A stretch of DNA of 15,000 bases from Stramonita haemastoma (Eukaryota; Mollusca; Gastropoda; Neogastropoda; Muricidae): positions 83,048,094 through 83,063,093 of the forward strand of contig CM060318.1 of the NCBI GenBank assembly GCA_030674155.1, in the 5' to 3' direction. How positions within the stretch are numbered: position 1 is the stretch's first letter; each line of letters starts with the position of its first letter. Below the pieces are notes generated by a model. That model did no database searches. It was not told the origin of the DNA and was given only the letters and a program-made list of their open reading frames with translations. The position numbers were made by a program, and so were the translations under genes. Below, piece by piece: positions 1 to 9,669 of the stretch.

Positions 1-50
1 TCTCTCTCTCTCTCTCTCTCTCTTCTCTCTTCTCTCTCTCCGCTCTCTCC
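1..50. repeat. (TC)n microsatellite, cut by window edge
   Basis: This is a nearly pure TC dinucleotide run with a few interruptions near its right end (CGCTCTCTCC). It begins before the window, so its full length is unknown. Confidence 0.95.
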
Positions 51-419
51 ACCTTCTTCTCGCCATATTTACACGCCTGAGTTCATTTTTTGTGCTTTCA
101 TACCTGAATATGCATTTGTGTGAGGGGGAAGAGTACATGTGACTTCTTATGCACGTCAGCTTATCAATTACGATGATACGGCAGGAGGAAAATGTGACCA
201 CTGAATATCATGACAGTGGTTTCTTAAATAGCGTCCGCATTTTGATCCCTGTGTTCTGGACTATAGATAATTATTACCACCACAGAACACACTGACAGTC
301 TTTACATTGAAAAGAAATTAATGGCAGAGCCATTACTGGATAAAAAGGTTCTGTCATGTCTCAAAAATAGAAGAAATATACACATAAACACAATGAAAAA
401 TAAATCAGATGCAAAATCA
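51..419. other. Anonymous noncoding DNA
   Basis: This stretch is AT-rich and not repetitive by eye. I see no exon-like open frame with splice sites and no RNA gene. The last 60 bases or so are A-rich and may be the degenerate left edge of unit A, because units B, C and D are also preceded by A-rich sequence. Confidence 0.5.
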
Positions 420-619
420 ATACCATGGAGCCTGCCGCTCCAGCACATACAATGGTTCGTGATTTGACTGCACATTTTCAACTTGTCGAAACCTGTATTT
501 GGAAACAAAAGATTCATAGCGATCTGTATTGTTGTTGTCGTTACACGTTCCTTAGCTTAACACCCTGGGGGTCAGCCAGAATATGCATGCTGACTCACTT
601 ACGGGGGTGGTGGTGGGGG

Positions 620-1020
620 ACGGGGGCGGAATAGCCTAATGGTTAGAATACTGTGTTCGTAATGCCGGGTACGAATCCCGTTCAAGAAGATTTTTCCACT
701 GCAGTTAACGTCAGTGCTGACTCCACTTTCCCCAAAAGTCCTTCGGGTGAAACCATAAACCGAGGAGGCCCCTTGTGCGAACGCACACAGAAACTCTTGC
801 GCATACGTTTAAACATGTTCCGCTTTTCGAAAGTGTAGGCCAATGTGTGCCGGTGTGAACAGATGACAAAATTGACAAAACTGTATTATACACAGGGATT
901 TTAAAAAAAAGAGTACAAGGGTGCTTATACCTTTTATTCTCGATATAAAAGAGTAAAAACAAACAAATAATAAATAAATAAATAAATAAAATAAATAAAT
1001 AAATAAATAAATAAATAGAT
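620..1020 (+). mobile_element. tRNA-derived SINE, copy 1, with (AAAT)n tail
   Basis: This short non-autonomous retrotransposon has a tRNA-like RNA polymerase III promoter head. An A-box-like TAGCCTAATGG lies at 632-642 and a B-box-like GGTACGAATCC at 668-678. The body contains GTCCTTCGGGTGAAACCATA near 738 and AATGTGTGCCGGTGTGAACA near 842. The 3' end is ACAAGGGTGCTTATACC followed by an A-rich tail that has expanded into about 58 bp of AAAT. It shares head, body and tail order with the copy at 2391-2760 and is clearly diverged from it. It lies inside unit A. The tRNA-like head cannot fold as a functional tRNA gene, because the sequence past the B box continues into the SINE body. Confidence 0.85.
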
Positions 1021-1159
1021 ACATAAAGTAATTCATACCATCTGAGAATCACTGTGAAGTTGTCTGTGCACACTGCATGAAGAGTTTGTGTATGCTTCTT
1101 TTCTAGCACCTCGCCATATAGGCAGCCATTCTCCGACTTTAGAGGATTTACTTGAAAAG

Positions 1160-1162
<3 letters not shown>

Positions 1163-1195
<33 letters not shown>

Positions 1196-1291
1196 GGTGT
1201 GTGTGTGTGTGTGTGGTGTGTGTGTGTGTGTGTTGTTTGTGTGTGTGTGTGTGTTTGTTTTTGTGTGTGTGTGTGTTTGTGTGTGTGTGTG
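1163..1291. repeat. (TG)n compound microsatellite
   Basis: Imperfect TG dinucleotide repeats are broken by TTGG, GGTG and TTTG interruptions. The open frames across it in all directions (Cys/Val or Thr/His runs) are microsatellite artefacts. Confidence 0.95.
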
Positions 1292-1429
1292 AGCATTCAC
1301 CTATCATTTTTTTCTGTTTGCTTGTTTGTGTTTCTATGGCTGTCTGAATCTAAAGCCTTTTACCAGTGCCTGCAGCATCCTCATTTCAGTTTGAAGCGAT
1401 TATCTTTTGTTTTTAAACACGCGAGCGGG

Positions 1430-1580
1430 CGCGCGCACCCACGCACACAGACACACACAGAGACACAGACACAGACAAAGACAGACAGACAGACAGACAG
1501 AGAGAGGGAGAGACAGACAGACAGACAGACAGATAAGACAGCAGACAGAGACGGACAGAGACAGAAACAGATATGGATCA
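1430..1580. repeat. (CA)n / (CAGA)n compound microsatellite
   Basis: A short GC-rich lead (GCGAGCGGGCGCGCGC) passes into CA repeats, then CAGA tetranucleotides, a GA patch, a second CAGA block, and a decaying GACAGA end. Confidence 0.9.
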
Positions 1581-1998
1581 ATAATTGATATAACTTTTTG
1601 TAGTTTTAATATCACAAGGCCAAAGGTTAGGACAACATTTTTTCCTACTTCTTAAAAATATAACAATAACATTTCTGACCTTACTGGACGCAAACAATGG
1701 CAATTATTTTTACAAGGACGGGCAAAATTCCAAGGACATAATTTGGCTGTTTCTGTGTAGCTAATAAAATATTGCACAACTGCTTCGTCCATGAATTACT
1801 CCCCCTTTGTCTCTTGGTTTACGATTGCATCATTGATTGAGAGTGGAACTTTTCTTTTGTTTGTTATTGTTATCGTTACTATTATCAATACAAACATGAT
1901 CATTATATTGTTACTAACATTATTTTGATGATCATCATCGTCAATGATATTATTCTTATTCTTATTCATATTTAAATTCGTATTTATATTCACATTCA
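1581..1998 (+). other. Unit A right part, noncoding
   Basis: No gene is seen. This stretch holds the conserved CAATTATTTTT block (1691-1720) and the TTGGTTTACGATTGCATC block, then AT-rich sequence grading into ATT repeats. Similar sequence recurs at 5800-6035 and 8660-8850. Confidence 0.55.
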
Positions 1999-2111
1999 TA
2001 TTCATATTATTGTCATTATTATTATTATATTATTATTATTATTATTATTATATTATTATTATTATTATTATATTATTATTATTATTATTATTATTATTAG
2101 CAGCAGCAGCT

Positions 2112-2186
<75 letters not shown>

Positions 2187-2200
2187 CAGTAGTAGTAGTA
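1999..2200. repeat. (ATT)n-(GCA)n-(GTA)n compound trinucleotide tract
   Basis: About 95 bp of ATT repeats are followed by about 28 bp of GCA and about 70 bp of GTA. The tract sits immediately right of the TTTACGATTGCAT block of unit A, the same place where unit C carries its much longer TAG array and unit D its ATT tract. Confidence 0.95.
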
Positions 2201-2390
2201 TGATCATTATTATCATTATCAACAGATTCCACATAGGTGCGTTTTATGCTTACATAGTCACTGTTAAAATGATATTATGCTGCATGATTAAGATAGTCTG
2301 ACAATACGTTAAGGACAATAAACCATTAGGCAAAGATATAGAAGAAAATATGACAGAGAAAGAAATTTGGGGGTATTCGTCTTTGCATGG

Positions 2391-2760
2391 GCCCGGGATA
2401 GCCCAGTGGTAAGAACATTGTGCTCGCAATCTAACGACCCGGGATCGAGTCCCGTTCAAAGAGATTTTTCTCCTGGTGTTATCATCATTGCAGACTCCAA
2501 TCTCCGCAGAAGTCCTTCGGATGAGACTATAAACCGAGGCCCCGTGTGCGAACACTCGCAGAACATCTTGCACAAACTTAAATCCTGCTCCACTTTTTGA
2601 ATGAGTAGGTCATTGTGTGCCGGTGGGAACAGGTGACAAAATATACAAAATCACATACACACGGGGCCTACATTTAAAAAAGCTTATAAGGGCTTATTAC
2701 ATTATCCTCGGTATAAAAGAATATATGAATAACTAAACAAACAAATAAAAAAGAAATAAG
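2391..2760 (+). mobile_element. tRNA-derived SINE, copy 2
   Basis: This belongs to the same SINE family as the copy at 620-1020. The A-box-like TAGCCCAGTGG is at 2399-2409 and the B-box-like GGATCGAGTCC at 2442-2452, both closer to tRNA consensus than in copy 1. The shared body includes GTCCTTCGGATGAGACTATA near 2511, CATTGTGTGCCGGTGGGAAC near 2612 and GCTTATAAGGGCTTATTAC near 2681. The tail is A-rich (AAAC, AAAT) and does not form a long microsatellite. The element lies between units A and B. Target-site duplications could not be delimited by eye. Confidence 0.85.
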
Positions 2761-2779
2761 TCAATAAATAAACAAATGC

Positions 2780-3216
2780 CAACTAATTATAAAACAAATA
2801 CAAAAAACCCAGAGCAATAAAGAAAAACGAACAACTTAATCGAATAGACACTAATCGATTGGCTAGAAACTGGCTGATGAGGCAAACAATGGTTTGTGAT
2901 GTGAATGCACAGGTTCAGCTTGCTTAAACCAGCTAGCTTTCAACTAAAATGTTGACATTGAATTCACAACTCTCTGATTGGTTCCGCTGGTGTTGGGCAT
3001 TCCCTAACATAACACCCTGCAGGTCACTCAGGACATACACACACACACTCACACACACGCACACACACACTACACACTCACACACTCACCACACCACACA
3101 CAACACATCACACACCACTCACTCACACCACACACACACACACACACACACACACCACACACCCCTCACACACACACACACACACCACACCACACACACC
3201 ACCACACACACACACA

Positions 3217-3281
<65 letters not shown>

Positions 3282-3890
3282 TCTCACGTGTCATACCTCA
3301 GAATCATTGTGAAATCATAAATATACACCGATGAAAAGTTTGCAGTATGACTCTTAAAGTTCCTCAACACATAGGAAGCCATATTCCGACTTCAGGGAAT
3401 ATTGTGTTCACCTGTTCAGAGAGTGGAGAGTGTTATTATGATAAGAGGATGCAATGGCTGAAGACAATTTCAGCATGATATTTGAAAGCGTAACATGATT
3501 TCTGTTTAAGCTTTGACACTTGCCTTACATCAATAAGAAACACAAAGTTGGGCCTGGGCCAGTATTGGTTCTAGTAGCGTGATGACAAACAGCTTAGACA
3601 TTCTGAAATGTACTCAGGAAGAGTCACATAATATATAGCCTGACTTCTTTTGTTGTTTTGTGATTCCCCTTTTTGTTTTCTGTCCATGTTTTTAGTGAGG
3701 TTCAGCTTAAGCAAAGCAACTCTATGGATATTAGTTGCATTGATTTTACAAAATGACAAAGCATGACATAGGAAGATTACATAATTAATATAATATGACA
3801 AAAGATGATTACAGAATAGGGTAGTATATTAATCAATATAAAATATATCGTTACTTGTAAAGAAAAAAATTGTAGAGGAAATGGTAGAAG
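2780..3890 (+). repeat. Degenerate repeat unit B
   Basis: This is a second copy of the unit and the closest visible relative of unit C. Shared with C are: CGATTGGCTAGAAACTGG (B near 2857, C near 3988); CAATGGTTTGTGATGTGAA (2888, 4027); TCACAACTCT-TGATTGGTTC (B near 2963, C near 4085); AGAATCATTGTGAA (near 3300); AAGCCATATTCCGAC (near 3376); TTTGAAAGCGTAACATGATT (near 3481); GGGCCTGGGCCAG; and a block with TTTTTAGTGAGGTTCAG near 3690 that matches TTTTTAGCGAGATTTAG near 5040 in C. B lacks the right-hand CAATTATTTT block and its trinucleotide tract, so it appears to be an internally deleted or shorter copy. A long CA tract interrupts it. No gene is seen. Confidence 0.65.
3033..3279. repeat. (CA)n imperfect microsatellite
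   Basis: About 245 bp of CA repeats contain many CTCACAC, CCACAC and ACCACC interruptions, ending in about 50 bp of pure CA. It lies in unit B at about the site where unit A carries the SINE. Confidence 0.95.
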
Positions 3891-4448
3891 CTGCTGATGT
3901 CTGCACATTGGTTCCAAAACGGTTTTTTTTAAATTAAAAAAAAGCCTGAGTATTAAAGAACAACAACAAATTTATAGACATAAAATCGATTGGCTAGAAA
4001 CTGGCACCATGGCTGATGAAACAAACAATGGTTTGTGATGTGAAGCACTGTTCCTTTATAGTTTAACAAATATTGACATTGTATTCACAACTCTGTGATT
4101 GGTTCTGCTGTTGTTAGACTTTCCTAACCTAATGTACCGGGCGTCATCCAGTATTTATTCACACAGCCTCACTCTTCAAACCTGGGAATCATTGTAAGGC
4201 CGTGGTGACACACCAGATGAGAAGTTCGCGAGTCTGACTGATTTAAAGCTTACACCAACTAGACAGCCATATTCTGACATATAGAATTTTCTTCTTCCTT
4301 GAAGGAGAGTATAAGTGTTATGTTAAGAGCTTGACATGGATTGATGACAGTTTTAGTATAGCATTTGAAAGCATAGCACCATTGAATGTAGGCACTGGTA
4401 CTAGCTTCAACAATTATTGACAAAACTTTTAGCTTGGCCCAGGAATAA

Positions 4449-4600
4449 AAGGGGTACCAACCTTGTGTTGGGGGTTAACCTTGCGATAGACTGGCGTCCT
4501 ATCCAGGGGGAGTCTATGACTCTCAGTCGCTTAACGCCACAGAAACCGGATAAGCACCGGCCTGATGAGCCTTAGGTCGGGACAGACTTTAACTTTTTTT
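4449..4600 (+). mobile_element. SINE-like or LINE-tail-like fragment
   Basis: The fragment contains ACCTTGCGATAGACTGGCGT, then CCTATCCAGGGGGAGT, CTCAGTCGCTTAACGCCACA, GAAACCGGATAAGCACCGGC and a T-rich end after GGGACAGACTTTAAC. I recognise this as a common dispersed motif of invertebrate SINEs from general knowledge, but I cannot name the family. It interrupts the B/C alignment after GCTTGGCCCAGGA, so it entered unit C after the two copies separated. Confidence 0.55.
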
Positions 4601-4649
4601 TAAATGTTGTTTCTTATAGTTAAAAAGGTTATAAAAAAGGTACAGGTTC

Positions 4650-4930
4650 CCATAACTAATATGGTTGTAGGGGACCGCGGCATCAGAGACCTCAACTTCT
4701 CTAGACCCAGCATATTGAGGGCGATGACCATCTCTCTCCTTCGCTACTTTACCTTCCCTGACTCTAAAGAGGGCACGTACCCATTGATATAGCTGGTTGG
4801 ACTGGGGGACTGTACTGAAGCCAAGGCGCGCAAACGATCACCCATCCACTTGGTAACCACTCTGGATGCTGCTTCACCTTAGCTTGGGGAAAGCGAGTGC
4901 TCTGACCACTGAGCTATTCCGATCCCGTCT
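4650..4930 (-). mobile_element. tRNA-headed SINE fragment on the minus strand
   Basis: On the minus strand the right edge reads GGGATCGGAATAGCTCAGTG. The A-box region TAGCTCAGTGGTCAGAGCA (plus-strand 4898-4916) is an excellent tRNA-type match. No recognisable B box follows; the sequence runs straight into CCCCAAGCTAAGGTGAAGCA. The body contains CAGTCCAACCAGCTATATCA and GGGAAGGTAAAGTAGCGAAG. The head is therefore truncated, and the element is presumably transcriptionally dead. It sits back to back with the fragment at 4449-4600, and both are absent from unit B. Confidence 0.6.
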
Positions 4931-5204
4931 TATAGTTATGTGGAAAAAAAATTGTTTGATACCATCGAGAATGTGATCAGAAAGAGCCGTGCAGCTAAAG
5001 TTTCCTCTTTTTTGTCTGTTTTTCTGTTCTTTTTTTTGTTTTTAGCGAGATTTAGTTTGAGCAACACAGTTATGGAAATAAAGGCAATAAATGTTGCGAA
5101 ATCAATATGATTTACCTAATGTACTCTTGACGTTATATTGTCAATTATAAATGAACGTTTTGCAGGGCGGTGGTATAGATGACAGTTTTGTTGTACGTGC
5201 GCTT

Positions 5205-5208
<4 letters not shown>

Positions 5209-5277
<69 letters not shown>
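5209..5277. repeat. (TA)n microsatellite
   Basis: About 69 bp of TA repeat with a single AA interruption near 5236. It is self-complementary and so could extrude as a cruciform. Confidence 0.95.
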
Positions 5278-5279
<2 letters not shown>

Positions 5280-5545
5280 CTATAGATTGATAGATGTAGA
5301 TGATGTAGTTTTGTGTTATAGATAGATAGATAGATATAGTAGATAGATAGATAGATAGATAGGAGATAGAGAGAGAGATATAGATTAGTGATGTTGTAGA
5401 TTTGAGGTAGAATAGAGAGCGTGAAGCTTGCAGAGAGTTTGAGTGTAAATGAGATCAGTTAGTTGAGAGAAGAGACAGAGTCAGAGATGAAGAAAGAAGA
5501 GATGAAAGAAATAGAGTTAGTGAAGTAGAGAGAGAGAGAGAAGAT
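5278..5545. repeat. Decaying (TAGA)n / (GA)n purine-rich tract
   Basis: TAGA tetranucleotides (clearest at 5319-5362) pass into GA-rich, strongly purine-biased sequence with many substitutions, ending in a short GA run near 5527-5540. It looks like an old microsatellite being eroded. No gene is seen. Confidence 0.75.
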
Positions 5546-6110
5546 TAAATCTGTGTGTTTGTGTTGTGATGTGTAGTGATTTGTTGTGTGGGTGTGTGAT
5601 GTATGTTGTGTTGTGCTGTGGCGCTACAAGCTTCTTGTTCTCTTTTGCTTATTTTTGTCTTAATGGCTACAATCAAATGCCGTTTTGCAACCTTTTGAGC
5701 AAATTTTTTTGTTTAAAATCACTTCCATTTTGTTTAGAAACAAAACAGTCAAATCTGAAAAAGGCACAGATTATATAATAATGCAGCCATTATTTTGCTG
5801 AATGTCACGAGGCCAAAGAAAAGATTTAAAGCGTTTTCATGTTCTTGAGTAAAATAAAATATTGACAATATCATTCTGAATGAAGTGACGAGAGCAAAAT
5901 GCCAATTATTTTCGCCAGAATTGACAATTTCAGGATAACAATTGATCAGTCAGAGGAACTAATGGGAGATTATGAGAGTGTTCAACTTGATACCATTCTT
6001 TTCTGTCTTTTACTTTACGATTGCATTCTTCGAAAGGAGTTGAGCATCCGTTCTGTGGCAGCAAGTAGTAGTAGTAGTAGTAGTAGTAGAGTAGTAGTAG
6101 TAGTAGTAGA

Positions 6111-6175
<65 letters not shown>

Positions 6176-6180
6176 TCGTT

Positions 6181-6249
<69 letters not shown>

Positions 6250-6320
6250 AGTAGTAGTAGTAGTTAGTAGTAGTAGTAGAGTAGCAGAGGAGAGCAGCAC
6301 TAGCTAGCAGTCAGAGCAGA

Positions 6321-6407
<87 letters not shown>

Positions 6408-6408
6408 A

Positions 6409-6442
<34 letters not shown>

Positions 6443-6501
6443 GTAGGAGTAGAGTAGGAGTAGTAGTAGTAGTAGTAGAAGCAGCAGCAGCAGCAGCAGC
6501 A

Positions 6502-6593
<92 letters not shown>

Positions 6594-6636
6594 TCGTTGT
6601 AGAAGTAGAAGTAGCAGCAGCAGCAGCAGCAGCAGC

Positions 6637-6719
<83 letters not shown>

Positions 6720-6915
6720 ATAGAGTTGTAGTAATTTGCATAGTAGTAGTAGTAGTAGTAGTAGTAAGTAAGTAGTAGTAGTAGTGATAGTAGTAGTAAT
6801 ATGTTAGTGTTCTGTTTGAAGTAGAAGAGCACAGCAGCACATAGTAGTGAGTATAGTAGTAGTATAGTATGTAGTAGTTATAGTAGTAAGTAGTAGTAGT
6901 AGTAGAGTAGTAAGA

Positions 6916-7099
6916 GTTGTAGTATTAGCAGTAGTAGTAATGTTTGTTGTAGTAGTATGAAGCAGCAGCAGCAACAGGTGTTGTAGTAGTAGTGGCAGAA
7001 GTAGCAGTAGTAGAAGTGGTGGTGGTGGTGGTGGTAGTAGCAGCAGCAGAAGTAGTTGTGACAGTAGCAACAGCAGCGGTGGTACAAGTAGTAGAAGTA

Positions 7100-7115
<16 letters not shown>
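6916..7115 (+). repeat. 200-bp internal duplication, copy 1
   Basis: This complex, non-triplet-pure segment within the TAG array starts GTTGTAGTATTAGCAG and includes AATGTTTGTTGTAG, CAACAGGTGTTG, six GGT units and TTGTGACAGTAGCAACAGCA. It recurs almost unchanged at 7322-7520. Confidence 0.9.
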
Positions 7116-7192
<77 letters not shown>

Positions 7193-7212
7193 TTCGTTGT
7201 AGAAGTAGAAGG

Positions 7213-7301
<89 letters not shown>

Positions 7302-7321
7302 TAGTAGTAGTAGTAGTAGAA

Positions 7322-7520
7322 GTTGTAGTATTAGCAGTAGTAGTAATGTTTGTTGTAGTAGTATGAAGCAGCAGCAGCAACAGGTGTTGTAGTAGTAGTG
7401 GCAGAAGTAGCAGTAGTAGAAGTGGTGGTGGTGTGGTGGTAGTAGCAGCAGCAGAAGTAGTTGTGACAGTAGCAACAGCAGCGGTGGTACAAGTAGTAGA
7501 AGTAGTAGAAGTAGTAGTAG
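7322..7520 (+). repeat. 200-bp internal duplication, copy 2
   Basis: By eye this matches 6916-7115 throughout. The one difference I see is a single-base loss inside the GGT run (near 7430). The offset is 406 bp before the indel and 405 bp after it. Such high identity implies a very recent duplication or an assembly artefact. Confidence 0.9.
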
Positions 7521-7527
7521 CAGCAGT

Positions 7528-7620
<93 letters not shown>

Positions 7621-8228
7621 AAGAAGAAGGAGAAGAAGAAGAAGAAGAAGTAGTAGTAGTAGAAGCAATAGAAGTGGTAGCAGTTTTAGTCAATTCTTTT
7701 TGATATACACTCGCGTGCATGCATGTATCAAACGTAACAACGTAACAAAAGTGCACAAAAGCGAAATCATGCCCGTTTGCTGTTCATAGTTTTATGAAGA
7801 TAGTGTGACAATGAGTATATTATCGTTGCTTTTATAGAAGGGAAAATGGTGCAAGAGAGGCTAAAGACTGCTCGTCTATGCATGTCCATTGTAAACTATT
7901 GATAGAAATATAATCTGAATCTAAAAAAAACTCACACAAAACAAAACAATAAAAAATTCGACCAGCTAGAAACTCGTCGATTAAACAGACAATGGTCTTT
8001 GACATGAATGCAGTTTCAGCTTTTTTAAAACCAATTTTTAAAACAATTTAATGATTTAAAGAGAAGTTCTTTTATGAATCTTTTAACTGGTTGTTATTAC
8101 GCAGTATCAAGCAGCTTAGATAATCATAACATTATGTAAAAGATCAACACATTGTGTATCTTGTTTATCGTTTTTTTTGTTTGGTGATAATTAGCACACT
8201 TATACTTCAAAGTGGGATATGATCTTAA

Positions 8229-8407
<179 letters not shown>

Positions 8408-8885
8408 GTTGACCAACCCCTTTGTCGTTGTGTGTACTTGTTTTGTATTCTTTTCTTTTGTTTTTCGCTGAGCAAGCCTAATAGTTCTCAACCAACCTTT
8501 TGGAGCAAGTTTGCTTGGCTTAAACCCCATTTTATTTTAAAACAAAGCAAACAAATCGGAAAAGGAACAAAGAGCAACAACTATGCAACCGTTCTAAAGT
8601 TTAAATATCATGAGTGCATGCAGAGAAATGGTTTGAAATGCGTTTTCCGTATTCTGAAGGGAGAAAAAAATATTCAGAAAAAGTTTTAACCCAACTGGAT
8701 GCAAACAATGCCAATTATTTTCACAAACATTCAAGATATTCTAAAGACGGCAATTTGGGGCTGTTAGGGGAGCTAATGAAACATCTCGCAACTGTTTCAT
8801 CAATAAATCACTTCCATTTTTACCTGTTGTTTTTTGGTTTACGATTTTCAGGATCAGAAAATCGGTAAAAATGTGTCCATTGTGA

Positions 8886-8978
8886 GTGATATTATTACTA
8901 TCGTTTTATTATTGTTATCGTTACTGTTCTCATCATCATTATTATTAATTATTTTTGACAAACAATTATTATTATTAT
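8886..8978. repeat. Degenerate (ATT)n / (ATC) tract
   Basis: ATT and ATC triplets with interruptions follow the TTTACGATTTTCAGGATC block of unit D. The position corresponds to the trinucleotide tracts of units A and C. Confidence 0.7.
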
Positions 8979-9600
8979 CTTCTCATTTGTCGTCGTGGAA
9001 CGCTCAGACAGCAACTATTGTTGTCTGTCATGTGAGCGAAAAAGTATTACGCTGCCGCTAAGCGCTTGTCAAGTCTGGCCCAGCACATCTGGCTTGGCAT
9101 GGGAGAGAACTGTTATCTTTTCAGTCTTCTGGGATAAAGGCAGGAGAATGGACCAAGAAGGCAGAACATAGACGAGAAGGAGGTGACAAGAAACAAGACA
9201 GAATCAAAGAGAGGGATAGAAAAGAGGGCCTTTCTGAGCAAGTAATTTCGAGAAAGTGGGGTTGTTATTCATACTGATAGGACCCTGGTACCCACACGGG
9301 GAATTAGTATTATCATCATTTTGTTGTATTATTATGTCTCCATGTATTCCCTTTGTCTCGTGGATGCACGCGCCAGTAGGGAAAAGTAAAGCATGCATAC
9401 ACGCATATGACAATCATCTACTGCTCATCTGCTTTTATGAGAAAAAAAATACCCCTACATTTTATGCTTCCTCTTGTCAGTTCAATTTGCAGTCCTTAGT
9501 TTGTACGAAGCAAATAGATCCAAATGAAAACGCACCATGAACTTATCTCGATTATCTTCAGAGCCATGTTTTTATCACTAATAGAGGTTCTAGAGAGCAG
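8979..9600. other. Anonymous noncoding DNA
   Basis: This is non-repetitive sequence with no supported gene. The purine-rich portion at 9120-9230 has stops in the frames I checked. A small ATT/ATC-rich patch lies near 9305-9335. Confidence 0.5.
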
Positions 9601-9622
9601 TTGTGTGTGTGTGTGTGTGTGT

Positions 9623-9660
<38 letters not shown>

Positions 9661-9669
9661 TGTGTGTGG
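9601..9669. repeat. (TG)n microsatellite
   Basis: TG repeat with one GGTG interruption near 9622 and a GAGTG end. A short TG-rich satellite patch continues at 9682-9692. Confidence 0.95.

Larger units (their letters stand above)
420..2345 (+). repeat. Degenerate repeat unit A
   Basis: This is the first of several diverged copies of a noncoding unit. Matching blocks in order are: CAATGGTTCGTGATTTGA near 451 (B 2888, C 4027, D 7991); the AACACCCTGGGGGTCA block near 559 (B near 3010); GAGAATCACTGTGAA near 1043; GGCAGCCATTCTCCGACTTT at 1121 (B 3374, C 4263); CACAAGGCCAAAG near 1613 (C near 5807); CAAACAATGGCAATTATTTT near 1691 (C 5894, D 8702); TTGGTTTACGATTGCATC near 1816 (C near 6013, D near 8835); and a block around 2295 with AGATAGTCTGACAATA (D near 7798). 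The orientation is the same in every unit. A SINE and three microsatellites interrupt this copy. No coding potential is visible. It could be a tandem duplication or several insertions of one unnamed transposable element. Confidence 0.65.
6061..7680. repeat. 1.6-kb (TAG)n / (CAG)n trinucleotide array
   Basis: This is one of the largest features in the window: long pure TAG blocks, short CAG (AGC) blocks near 6411-6424, 6481-6502, 6616-6636 and 7213-7230, and a GAA patch at about 7619-7650. A marker GTGTCGTTGTA recurs near 6173, 6591 and, as GTGTTCGTTGTA, 7190. This shows that whole segments, not only triplets, were duplicated. Open frames on both strands (Ser, Val, Leu, Thr or Tyr runs) exist only because TAG gives a stop in one of its three forward frames. 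They show no signs of being genes. Confidence 0.95.
3890..7770 (+). repeat. Degenerate repeat unit C, expanded
   Basis: This is the longest copy. It matches B over 3950-4440 and again over about 4960-5150, with SINE-like DNA in between that B lacks. It matches D over 5630-5790: CTTTTGCTTATTTTTGTCTT and GCAACCTTTTGAGCAAATTT here correspond to CTTTTGTTTTTCGCTGAGCA and CCAACCTTTTGGAGCAAGTT near 8455-8505. It then matches A and D around 5807-6030 (ATGCCAATTATTTTCGCCAG; TTTACGATTGCATTC) before running into the TAG array. Its size comes from insertions and microsatellite expansion. No gene was found. Confidence 0.6.

Noticed and set aside
620..700. tRNA gene at the head of the first SINE
   Set aside because: A and B boxes are present, but the sequence does not close into an acceptor stem and continues into a SINE body shared with 2391-2760.
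711..1588. Open frames of about 166 and 198 codons through the TG and CAGA tracts
   Set aside because: These are Cys/Val/His/Thr runs from dinucleotide and tetranucleotide repeats; part also crosses the SINE.
2391..2460. tRNA gene at the head of the second SINE
   Set aside because: Same reason: a good B box, but no matching acceptor stem, and a SINE body and A-rich tail follow.
2949..3320. His/Thr-rich open frame of 123 codons
   Set aside because: It is an imperfect CA microsatellite read as CAC/ACA codons.
6004..7789. Many long open frames (up to about 247 codons) encoding poly-Ser, Val, Leu, Thr, Tyr on both strands
   Set aside because: They come entirely from TAG/CAG triplet repeats, occur in several frames and both strands at once, and have no non-repeat domain, splice context or start signal.
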